Positions 12,160 through 21,930 of a stretch of 64,000 bases of DNA are shown here, piece after piece (the stretch's first letter is position 1; every line of letters starts with the position of its first letter). The stretch comes from Lonicera japonica. Taxonomy: Eukaryota > Streptophyta > Magnoliopsida > Dipsacales > Caprifoliaceae. The position numbers were made by a program, and so were the translations under genes. The DNA lies in assembly GCA_021464415.1 (NCBI GenBank), contig CM038464.1, positions 1,364,001-1,428,000 of the forward strand, given 5' to 3'. Under the pieces are notes generated by a model. That model had not been told where the DNA came from. It saw only the letters and a program-made list of their open reading frames with translations, and made no database searches.

Positions 12160-13404
12160 TCTAGGTCTTTAACTGTCTTGCCTCATAGCTTTTTTTCTTC
12201 ATCTCGAGGGTTTAGAATATCAATATCCCACTTCTCTAGATCATTGGGCCCTTCTACGTTAACCAGTTCCATAGTGGTTGGGGCTTGGAGCTCTACAACT
12301 ACGATATTAGTGGTCCTAACTTCCTTCAGAGCTTCAAAGTGGCAGTATCTGGCTTTCATTTGGTTTTTTCTGACCTCCCCGACTCTGTAAAAGGTTGGAA
12401 ATCTTATGGTCAAGCTGCAAGTCGAGATGGAAACTCTTATCTTGTTAAGAGTGCCCCAGCCTCGGATTATAGTGAGGACCTTGTCTAGTATAAAGAACTC
12501 TGCAATAGAGGTGATCTGCTTTAGAATTGTTCTTAAAGTCACAGCGAGCTTGATGGTTCTCAGAGACTCGGTATTGTCTTCAGAAAAATCGACCAGCATC
12601 ACCGTTGATAGGGTCAAGTGCTCGGTGGTGAGGCCCATTGTTTTGAAAATCCTGTAATACATGAGTTTTGAGCTGGCTCCGGTGTTTATGAGGATTGGAT
12701 GGACATTGTGATTGTCCACCATAACTGTTACTACTAGAGGGTCATCATGTCGGAACTCTACCCCGCTCATGTCTTCTTCTGTGAAGGTGATCTCCGCGAC
12801 ATCATACTTCATCATCTTAGTAGCCTGAAACTAAAGAACTCTGCCTCCGAGCTCGAAGTCTTGGCATGTATGATGTATGCCTTTTTGGACCTGTTACTGG
12901 CTTCCACTTGGTTTCCTTTAACCTCCCTGACTCCGTGGGGGGTGGGAACCTTATGGTCAAACTGAAAGTTGAGATAACAGCTCTGATCTCGTTAAAAGTG
13001 CCCTAGCCTAGGATAACATTATAGTGAGAAGCCTTGTCCAATATAAGGAATTCTACAATAGTGGTGACTTACTTCGAAGTTGTCCTTAGAGTCACAGCGA
13101 GCTTGATGGTTCCTAGAGACTTGGTATTATCTCCAGAAAAATTGACCAGCGTCACCATTGATGGGGTCAGGTGCTCAATAGTGAGGCCCATTACTTTGAA
13201 AGCGCTATAATAAATAAGTTTTGAAGTGGCTCCAATGTTTATAAGGATTCGATGAACATTGTGATTGCCCACCATAGCTGTTACTACCAGATGATCATCA
13301 TGTATGAACTCTACCCCACTCATGTCTTCGTCTGTGAAGGTGATCTCCATGACATCATACTTCACCATCTTAGTAGGCTTGAAGCTAAGGAACTCTACCT
13401 CCAA
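12160..13404 (-). pseudogene. Tat-like aspartic protease region, duplicated and broken
   Basis: Two related minus-strand frames, 13404-13069 and 12815-12183, both encode the retropepsin neighbourhood (..VHxILIN.GA.SKL.YY..). The copy at 12815 has ILINTGASSK and the copy at 13404 has ILINIGATSK. The usual active site is DTG/DSG, so the catalytic Asp is Asn in both copies and the Thr is Ile in one. The doubling comes from a 553-bp tandem duplication, listed separately. The protease is almost certainly inactive. Confidence 0.8.
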
Positions 13405-13445
13405 GCTCGAGGTCTTGGCCTATCTGATGTAGGCCTTCCCGGACA
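12360..13445. repeat. 553-bp internal tandem duplication in the Tat-like pol
   Basis: The segment from about 12360 repeats from about 12913 with the register shifted by 553 bp; for example ATGTCTTCttCTGTGAAGG at 12769 recurs as ATGTCTTCgtCTGTGAAGG at 13322. Copies are similar over essentially the whole unit and then diverge. Both carry independent substitutions, so the duplication is not recent. The normal single copy would join gag to RT. Confidence 0.85.
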
Positions 13446-14560
13446 TGTTGCTATTGCCTAAGAAAGAAGAGCCCCCTCGATCTTTTATATCTCATTGGTG
13501 TGTTCTTTTCCTTTAATTTTTGGGGAAACTTACTTCTTCTTGTTTACATATTGACAAAGCTTCCCCCACTGGATGAGTTTCTCGATCTCCTCTTTCAACT
13601 TCCAGCAGTCATCAGTTTCATAACCATGATCTTTGTGGTACCGGCAGTATTTGGTCATATCCTCTTCTTCTCTAAAGTCTTCATCTTTCGGGGCTCTAGG
13701 ACTTGCCCTAGTTTTAACTGGGCATAGTCCTTGCCCAAAGGATCTGTTAAGGGAATAAACTTCTGGCGAGATTTGCTTTTGTTTGGTTCAGACTTGTTCG
13801 ATTCTTTCTTGCTTTCTCTCCCTTGGCAGTGAAATGGACTGTGTCCCCTTTGGTGCTTGAAGAAGAGCCGGAGAGCTGATAAACCCGATAGAGCACGACC
13901 TTTCAACGTTTTTTTAACCTTAATCTGCTTGTTAACTTCGTCCTAGAGCTCGGACATAGTTTTATGAGCCATTCTTGCCAAAGTCAATAGGCAGTAAGAA
14001 GAGCTCACCCCTTCCTTGAAGGCTGCTATTACTACCCCCTCGTTGAGGTTAGTGGTTATAAGGCTCTCCTGATTGAACCGACAAGCATATTTTTTTAAAC
14101 TCTCTGTCAATCTTTGTTTAATGGTAAAGAGATAAGTGGAAGGCTTGGAATATTTTTGGGTTCTAAGAAAATAAGAGATGAACCTGGTTCTGAGCTCTTG
14201 CGAGCTCTGGATCGATTCCGGGAGTAGGCTGTTACACCATATTTGGGCTGCCCCCTTCAGAATTATGACGAAAGCTCTGCATATGATATCATCTATGATA
14301 TTCTAAAGCCTCATTATATTCTCATATTACTGCTAATGGTCTAAAGGATCAGTGGTTCCACCGTATGACTCCAGTGTGGGTAGCTTGAACTTTTCTGGGA
14401 CCTGGCAGCTCTGTATGTGTTTCGCAAATAAAGACTTGGAGTTTCTTACTAAAGCTGCAGCTAAGCTCCTTCCTAGATGTCCCATTATCTTCACCATCTC
14501 AGCTATTTGAGCTTTCATCTCTAACATGAGCCTTTTTTTCCACCTCTTCCACATATCCCT
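13440..14560 (-). pseudogene. gag: Tat-like gag (broken)
   Basis: This is the capsid-precursor region of the Tat-like element. Minus-strand frames at 14554-14333 and 13906-13655, with intervening frames, give a typical plant gypsy gag: the capsid start VPEKFKLPTLESYGGTTDPL, then a segment with ICRAF and LKGAAQIW (about 14300-14230), a QRLTESL / RFNQE segment (about 14100), and a basic lysine/serine-rich tail near 13850-13700. No CCHC knuckle was found. Several stops interrupt the frame, so no functional protein is expected. Confidence 0.8.
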
Positions 14561-15105
14561 TTATAAGATATCCTATCAAATACGGACCCTCAAGGTCTCG
14601 TCTCCGCTTCTCGTTCAGGTTGCCAAGCTTGAAAGAGGGGAGGTCGAGCTCCTCTGCTTTGGCTTTGGTGTCAAGAGTCTCTCTTAGAGCATCCCTCGCG
14701 AATCACGTTCACATATGGATTTCTCACTAGTGGAAGTGGAAGTGTAGCTGAAACCTCCTTAAAAAAAAACTGTCTCCTAGAGTTGGATCAATCAGATTCG
14801 AACTCATTGGTCCTACTGCGGTTCCCCCTATATTCTCTACGACGGTCTCCAAGCCTTTGTTTGGTTAGGACTCGCAGTGAAACTGGGAGAGCAGCCATAG
14901 ACACAGAGGTTGAAGCTGACCTATCTCTCGAGCTGATTGGGGATGTCTCTCTCTGGGCCATAAGCTTATCGATTTGGACTTAAAGGGCAGTTTTTTATTC
15001 TTGCAAGGCTAACAAAGGGTCTGGCTAAGTGTGTCCTGAAGACATAGAGGTTCTTTAGACGTGTTTTTTGTTTGAAAATAAGTGTACGTGACTTGAGAAA
15101 GTGTA

Positions 15106-15127
15106 TTTCCCACAAACGGAGCCAAAC
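15106..15127 (-). other. Probable primer binding site of the Tat-like element
   Basis: Directly inside the 5' LTR the minus strand reads GTTTGGCTCCGTTTGTGGGA. Plant non-chromoviral gypsy elements often carry TGGCGCCGTTTGTGGG-like primer sites here rather than the initiator-Met site TGGTATCAGAGC. The cognate tRNA cannot be named with certainty. Confidence 0.55.
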
Positions 15128-16007
15128 TGTTGGTGCATTAAACTAGAAGGGTAGCTTAGACCACACAGTCAAATGATTAGATCAAATGATTAACATAATA
15201 AATGCATTAAACTAGGAGGATCAAAGATGTACAGAGGATGTTGGCCTCATACGAAAATATGGGTTAGTCCTCATCTGTGGAATAGAGCTAGGAGCTCGGT
15301 TTGCTTTTTATTGACAGTAACTAGATGACTATTACAAACTCACAAAAGTCTCTCTAACTATTATATCCTCACAAGATTGCAGTAAGAATATACTTGAGCT
15401 ACACGAGTTCTAACTTTCCTATATTAGGAGCTCCAATGTATGCTCGGGAGTTCTATCTCTCTCACTCTCTCTCTTTTTCTTGAATGTTGGATTCCTTTTT
15501 GCTGCTAATTGTCGTTAGGTTGTTCTTGGTTGTTGAGAGAAGTAAATACTTCTTTTATATATATGAGACGGAGCAGACGTGTGAGGGGAGCTCTGTGGAG
15601 CAGATCCAGGGCTATCCCTCACTCCCATCGACTCTGATCCTGCCTCTCCAGGGATTCATGCGCATTAAATGCAGTGGGTATGCATTTATTAAAGGTGATG
15701 GAGGTTCTGTTGCGTCTGGCAAGGTTGGTAGTAGTCGTCCATGCTGTCTGTATCTTTCCTGACACAATAATTGACCAGGGAACTCGAAGCTTGCTGGGAG
15801 AGCTCTATCTTATGAGCTCCGTAATCTCTTACTTTAAAAAAACCCTCCGTACTATAAGAACTGTTGGTTGGAGCTCTGGTTCCTGAATAACTGCCAAATA
15901 AAGCTCCGGAGCCCCGTTTGCTAAAGAGTGGTGACATCGCTGACGTGGAAAGCCACGCGTCTACTCGTGGCTGGCTATACAAATTAGAAGACCAACTTGC
16001 ACCATCA
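15128..16007 (-). repeat. 5' LTR of the Tat-like element (element orientation)
   Basis: An 880-bp LTR. On the minus strand it starts TGATGGTGCAAG and ends GCACCAACA, the canonical TG...CA termini. It matches 4041-4900 throughout with scattered substitutions and short indels. The GAAAT duplication follows at 16008. Because gag starts on its left and coding is on the minus strand, this is the promoter-side LTR. Confidence 0.92.
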
Positions 16008-16206
16008 GAAATCAACTAAATTAGGTAATTCATAATTTAATGAATGTCAGTGTAGACATATTATACAACTCAAAATTAATGTAACAAACATATTACATGT
16101 GACAAACATATTATTTATTTTAATTTGGTGTAAGATAATTAATAATATGATTATCAAGAGTTGTAAAATTATTATATGTATAATATATATGCGTAAACAT
16201 ATTAAC

Positions 16207-17159
16207 TGTTGGTACGAAAATCTAGAACAAGTCTATTTCTGATCACACAGTTAAATGATTAAATAATGATTTAAATGATAATGAACAAGGCAAAGATATA
16301 TATAGGAGATTCACCGGATATGAATGAAAAAAAGATTGAAAGATCGATCTAAACTCCAGCTATTCAAAGAATGAAGGACAAGTTAGCAGACCGCGAAAAA
16401 CTTAAAACTTATTATCTTCTATTTTGGCCAAGTAGAAAACTCGTCGTAACACTTATACTTATTAACTTTACGAAGATCCCATTGTATTTCGGAAGCTCCC
16501 CTTTTATGGATATAGGGGTTAATCCTCCTCTTGTGAATAAAACTAAGAGCTCAGAGCTGGTTTGTATTATAATGAATTAGTTCAAATTACATTATTCTCG
16601 AAATTCTGTGATATACCTTAGACTCATTTATCTATTTTTCTGTATTTTTTTCTTTGTGTGTTTTTGTTGTAAAACCTTGGTTGTTCAGGGAAGTAAACGC
16701 TTCCTACATATATGATAGAGAGGACAACGTGTGGGAGAGTTCTCAGAGCAAGCCTGACGCCATCTTTCATCATCATGAACCCTTCATCTTGCTTCTCCTG
16801 GTATTCTAGTGCATTTAATGCAGTTGGTGCTCATTTAATGAAATTGAGGGAGGTTCTGTGATGGTGTTGGTGGAGTTGGTAGCAGTCACCCATGCTGTTT
16901 GCACCTATTCTGATACAGTGGTTGGCCAAAGATCTCTGAAGCTTACTGAAAGAGCTCTGGCGTTTGGCCTCTGAGATCTGGTATACGAAAACAATGTTTA
17001 GGCCGAATATGCATGCTCACTGGAGCTCTGACCCCTAAGTGGCAACCAATCCAGAGCTCTCGAGCTCTCTGTGCCATAGTGGGCTTAGCTACTGACGTGG
17101 GTGGCCACGTATCCTCTCATGACTGGCCAAGTAAATCAATTTACTAATTTACTTTATCA
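16207..17159 (-). mobile_element. Solo LTR of a related gypsy family
   Basis: A 953-bp block begins TGTTGGTACG and ends ..TTTATCA. It is flanked by the perfect 5-bp duplication TTAAC (16202-16206 and 17160-17164). Internal stretches match the Tat-like LTRs in order, such as GGAGGTTCTGTG.., GCAGTCACCCATGCTGT.. and GATACAGTGGTTGGCC, but with much more divergence. It is therefore a different family or subfamily. No internal domains are present, so it most likely arose by LTR-LTR recombination. Confidence 0.85.
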
Positions 17160-17164
17160 TTAAC

Positions 17165-20100
17165 AATCCCCAAAATGTCCGCTACGCTTAAAAGATAACG
17201 ATATAATTTTAAAGGGTCGTCCGCATCAACCCACATTATTCTTTAATCCCCTTTTCTTTTAAACTTTAATCTTGGACTATTGAAACAAACACATAAGAGA
17301 AAAAAGGTTCAATAATATTACATTCGATATCTAAAAAAACTAGTTCTAGTTGGATAGATTAAAACTAATAAACTATCCTAAGCTTTCTCCACTTCCCAAG
17401 ATGAAGAAAAAATACCATGAAAAACAAGCACTAATTTTTTTTATTTAAGGGACTCGAAATCCCTAGTTTTGTTACTAGTAAAGAAATAAAGGATAAATGA
17501 GCATATAAAGTTTTTTAAAAAAATAAGTATATAGACAAAGTTTTAGGAAATGGGTATGCAAAGTTTTACCAACAACTCCGTCACCAATGGTTACGCATTT
17601 TATGATCCTAGAAGCTCATCTTCTACCAAAGACGTTCACCATATATATATGCCTCTTACCAAAAGCGCAATCAATATTAGAGGTTATGTTATGGAAGGCG
17701 ATGGATCTCACAGAGGATGATGGTCACATTATCAGTATTAGTGGTGACCAATCTAGTCATATACATAGTTATGCCGATTTCTTCTTAGTGGATATATAGG
17801 TTTTCTTTTTTACACATCTTTATTGGTAGGGTTTTAAATGCTAAACCTTTCAATAAATATTTTTGTTAAAAAAAAAGATAATGTTGTGAACAAACTAGAT
17901 GATACTAGTTTTCAAGTAGGATCTTGGGATATAAATGACAAAAAAAAGATTGCACAATAAAAATTATTTGGCACAACAATATACCAATCTCACAACACAA
18001 GAATTATGTGGTATCGGCAAATTGCCACTAGTCCACAAGGCGCACCAAATTTACTATATCAAAAGAAAGAGTGGTTTATAAGACTGGTCAGCAGACCTAT
18101 ACACACACTGTGTTTCTCTCAACACTCAAAATAGACACTGCAATTTCTCTTGCCTAGAAAATTGCTTCTATTTTTCTCACTCAACACTCTGAAAAATTAG
18201 AAACTGCAAAACTCTCACCTAGACACTTCACTTCTAATTTTTCTCTCTACTCACTCTTTTGCTCTCTTCTTAATGTAGAGCTCTTGTTGTTGATGATAAA
18301 ATGCATACAAGTGCCCCCTATTTATACACCAACAAGCATCCACCAATCTTGAAATTTTTACATCCTTAGTTGGCATATTTGAAAAAATTTCACCAAACCA
18401 TTCAAAAAATCAACATTTTCTAGAATGTGTAGAAAATTGGCCATTTGAATTTTTTTTCCCATTCTAGAAAAATATTGAACATTGAATATTTGTTTGATTT
18501 TTATTTTTTCTTCATTTTCTAACAGATAAATCGTGCAATATCCACTAAAAGAATGAAATATATCAAGAAGGATATTGTAGGAATTTTACAATTTTTATAC
18601 CATATTAAATCAATATAACATGGGCTATTTCTAAAACTTTTGGGTGGATTACAAAAGTTTGGAGTAAATACTAATTAGCAAAACACCGTGGGTCTCAGTA
18701 CACATACTTTTTGAATTTAGGGCAAATTCTAATTTACTATTAAAAATATACTCTCTTTTTTCCCAATTTTATTTTGGAGCATGTATCCCTCTTTTGCTCA
18801 TCTTAGACTTGGCAATGTCATTCCAAGGTAATCACACATTTGTTTTCTAGAAGAATATAACCTTTTAACCTTTAGATTCCGTTTGATTGTAAGGTGAAAA
18901 AAAAATTAAATTGAGTTAGTTTTGGTGAAAAAGGTGGAAAATAAGTTGAGTGATAGAAGTGATATCCTCTTGATTTTTAAGTTTTTCCATGAAGAAATTT
19001 TCTTTGCTTGGTGGTGAGTAAAAATTCTCCACCAAAAATGATGAAGGATGGAGGATATATACTCATAAAATGAGTAACATCTATCACCTTATTTTCTATC
19101 TTTTCACACAAACTAAATTTATTTTCCTTTTCCATATTTGCAATCAAACAGAGCCTTATAGTTTACAACCTTTTAACCTTTATAGTTTACAAAAAAAATC
19201 TCTTACGTAAATATAATTTAGGATTAACAAATAGGAAATGAAAGTGCCAAGATTTGAACCTGGACTTTTCAGGAAACCAAGTTTTGATACCATGTTAGGA
19301 ATTATCTATTCTAAAAATTTAAGCTGTTAGGAAAAGGAATTGCAACAAATATCATGCTTAACAGGCAAAATTTGAAAAATGAGTGTTTAAGGTCTCAAAT
19401 TTTGGTCTGGTTGTTGTTTCTAGCATATAGAGGTTGTTCGAAATTCTCTCCATTAAGTGTTAAAGTGACATTGTGTTTAACAAAATGGAAATTATTAAAG
19501 TTAATTTGTTTGTCTACTAATAATAAGGTTGCCAAGTTTATTTGATGGGCTACTACTCTCTTAAACATTTTGATAAACAAACACAAAAAAATCGATTAAT
19601 TGTATTTGTAAGAAAAATGCCCAGTACTATACTTTTTGTGAAATATAAACCATGGTTGAAAGATTAAACAAAACTTCTCCAACTGTTTATGAGTTGAGAC
19701 CCATAAACAGTAATAATTAAATAACATCGAAAGTAATGAGTAAGCCTGATGGTAAAAGTCTTCACTAGGATCAAAAAAATCTCACTTGAAGTGGGGTTTG
19801 GGTTTTCTTTGTTATATTTTGTAGTAAAGAAAAAGATTTTGAGCATCACCAATGAAATAACCAAAATTAAATAATCAAAAATAACTTTTAATTATTCATT
19901 TAATAAATTATAAAAATTAACAATGCAGGGTTTCCCGTGGTTATTCTCAATAACCAAATTTGTTGAGGTCCCTACATGGCCACAAATTAATCAATTTAAA
20001 AATTAAAAATTTGAAAATTTGATAAAATTTATTATGACATTAAAGTAAGTTTTTTAGCCAATATTTTTAAAATTGATCATACCACTAAAGATATTCTTAG

Positions 20101-20340
20101 ATTTTTATTTTTTTAAAAAAAATAATAAAAAGAAAGAGTAACATGTGTAAGAGCAAAATAAATAATCATTCATTTTTTTTATACAAAATCATTACATACT
20201 CAATAATCCCCATGATGATTTTTAGCTAAGGGGAATGGAAAAGAGAGCGGATAAGTCATGAACCTATAAATTACCACTCATTTTACACTAGCATATTACT
20301 TCCCTTGTTTATTATTTCTTAAACTTTATGTTACGAATCC
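17165..20340. other. Intergenic; possible fragment of an LTR-type promoter on the minus strand
   Basis: No gene is supported. On the minus strand, TATAAATAGGGGG (complement of 18314-18326) is followed by a GAGAG/CTAGG-rich leader-like stretch to about 17950, resembling the U3-R-U5 layout of a Copia LTR. No clean ends or target duplication could be found. A tRNA-like box B (GGTTCAAATC, complement of about 19251-19260) suggests a SINE scrap. The rest is AT-rich. Confidence 0.4.
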
Positions 20341-20344
20341 CTGT

Positions 20345-20860
20345 CTACAACTTATTTTTAAAAACCGGCTTGTAAGATGGTGCTCATGAATTTTATAAAC
20401 TATTATTCCCAAATTTATTTTATTTTTTTCATGTGGTACTATTTGGATTCATAATATTTTATCACGCTCCGCAATCGTTATTCACAACAGCACGCTCTGG
20501 AGACACTACCCCCGGTACAATGGTTTGGCATTACAAATACCTAACCATTTTATTCTAGCCTATAGGTCAATCCCTTTCGAGTTAGATGGTCCGAGACGTA
20601 GCGTGGTCTCACTATATCCAGTCTAGCCAATCCTATACTAGGGTGCTCAATCACATACACGAACCATAATTCAATTGCACTACATCTGATCATATACTTA
20701 ACGTGGTGCCTCATTTGATACCACTTATTACAAAGTCATGGGTGAAACTTGCCCTCAAAACGAGCTCGTAAGGGAAGGGCGCCCATAGGTTTTATAAACT
20801 ATTCCCAAATTTATTAATGTGGGACTATTTGAGTTCATAACACTTTACCAAATTTTCGGC
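20345..20860 (-). mobile_element. TRIM-like element (terminal direct repeats plus Met-tRNA primer site)
   Basis: Two direct repeats of roughly 110 bp, about 20360-20470 and 20755-20860, share GTAAG..., TTTTATAAACTATT and CCCAAATTTATT plus a GTGG.ACTATTTG..TTCATAA block. They bracket about 290 bp without coding capacity. On the minus strand, TGGTATCAAATGA (complement of 20711-20723) lies just inside the right repeat; its first 8 bases match the initiator-Met primer site. Together this fits a terminal-repeat retrotransposon in miniature. The copies are diverged and the TG/CA ends are unclear. Confidence 0.5.
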
Positions 20861-20937
20861 TTCAATAATTTTTTATTTTCAAAAAAATAATATACAAATT
20901 TTTTCTTTGACCTATTTGTTTGTAAACATCTTTTATA

Positions 20938-21205
20938 CTCCCTCCGTCCCAATTTAATTGTCCACTATTCCATTTTTGGATGTCCCAAAATAATTGTCCA
21001 CTTTTTATATTTAACAAGTCATTAATTATAGCACTTTTTGTTATTTTCAATATTATCCTTTAAACTATCACCACTTTTTTTATTGTGAGTCCCACCACTT
21101 TTTTTATTAGGAGAAAAGTAAAGATCATTTTTTCTTAGAATAATCACTATATCTCCTTAATATTTAGTTTTTCAAAGTTAAACAATTAAATTAGAACAGA
21201 GGGAG
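20938..21205. mobile_element. Stowaway MITE (Tc1/mariner type)
   Basis: A 268-bp element with terminal inverted repeats CTCCCTCCGTCCCAATTTAA and, at the right end as reverse complement, CTCCCTCTGTTCTAATTTAA. It is flanked by TA on both sides (20936-20937 and 21206-21207). Start sequence, size, AT-rich interior and TA duplication are the standard Stowaway profile. No coding capacity. Confidence 0.9.
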
Positions 21206-21214
21206 TAACAATAA

Positions 21215-21930
21215 GAAAATTTTACCATTACACCCCACATTTTAAAAATTTTGACTTACCATGCCACCGTTACCCTTTTTCATGCAAGCCCATTAACTTT
21301 GTACCGAAGTGACCATATTGCCTTTAATTTAGCATGTGATATTCAGACGTTGGAAAAAATAGTACATAATCCACAAAGTACTTGCAATTCTTATACGATC
21401 AATGCGCTGATTTCTTAGAGAGGGAGAGAAAGAGATATCATTGTTACACTTTAGAAAGCTATGGTTTGTACGGTTCTTCCAACAAGTCTTCAATCGATTC
21501 ACATATTGAGGGTTAGGGCTTACAATGAGAGAATGGAAGTGTTATCTAACCCTAATTTATTGTTATACTAATTTTCCAAAAGTTAGTTCTATCAAAGGTT
21601 TGGAGTTTGTTTTGTGTGGAATTTTGGCTTGTTTTGTGTAGAAGGTAACTTCTCACCATTCCCGCCCAGCTTACTCTTTTTTTTCCTTTTTTTTTTTTTT
21701 TTTTTTTTGTGAAGCTTGCTCTGTTTTTTGTGATGAAGTATGGCTTGCTTTAATGTTTTTATAATGGGGTGCACATTGTTTGGGGTCCAATAGCAATATG
21801 GTCACTTAGTACAAAGTTAACATGCTTGGATGAGAAGGGGTAACGGTGGGGTAGTAAGTCATTGATTTTAAAATGAAGGATAATAACTCAAATAATATAT
21901 TATAATATGGAGTTCAGTACCAAAATTTTC
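21215..21930. mobile_element. Second foldback element with long inverted arms
   Basis: The left arm (21215 to about 21330) and the reverse complement of the right arm (about 21795-21930) align over roughly 110 bp, beginning GAAAATTTT and including CCACCGTTACCC and TTAACTTTGTAC..AGTGACC. The interior holds a poly-T tract (about 21678-21707) and no transposase. No matching target duplication was found at these ends, so the superfamily is undecided; long arms suggest a MULE-like or foldback type. It abuts the Stowaway MITE. Confidence 0.65.

Larger units (their letters stand above)
4041..16007 (-). mobile_element. Full-length degenerate Ty3/gypsy retrotransposon, Tat-like
   Basis: The two LTRs (4041-4900 and 15128-16007) are flanked by a perfect 5-bp duplication GAAAT (4036-4040 and 16008-16012), so this is one insertion of about 11.97 kb. 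Coding domains run on the minus strand in the order gag, protease, RT, RNase H, a second RNase H, then integrase. That is gypsy order, and the extra archaeal-type RNase H is a hallmark of the Tat clade. Integrase is followed by about 4 kb holding a plus-strand reading frame, as known for Tat/Grande-type elements. All domains carry stops or frameshifts and the LTRs have many differences, so the insertion is old and cannot move by itself. Confidence 0.93.

Noticed and set aside
12109..12657. Plus-strand frames over the Tat-like protease region
   Set aside because: Antisense shadows of the duplicated minus-strand protease frames.
21592..21774. Minus-strand frame with a poly-lysine run
   Set aside because: Created by the poly-T tract inside the foldback element.
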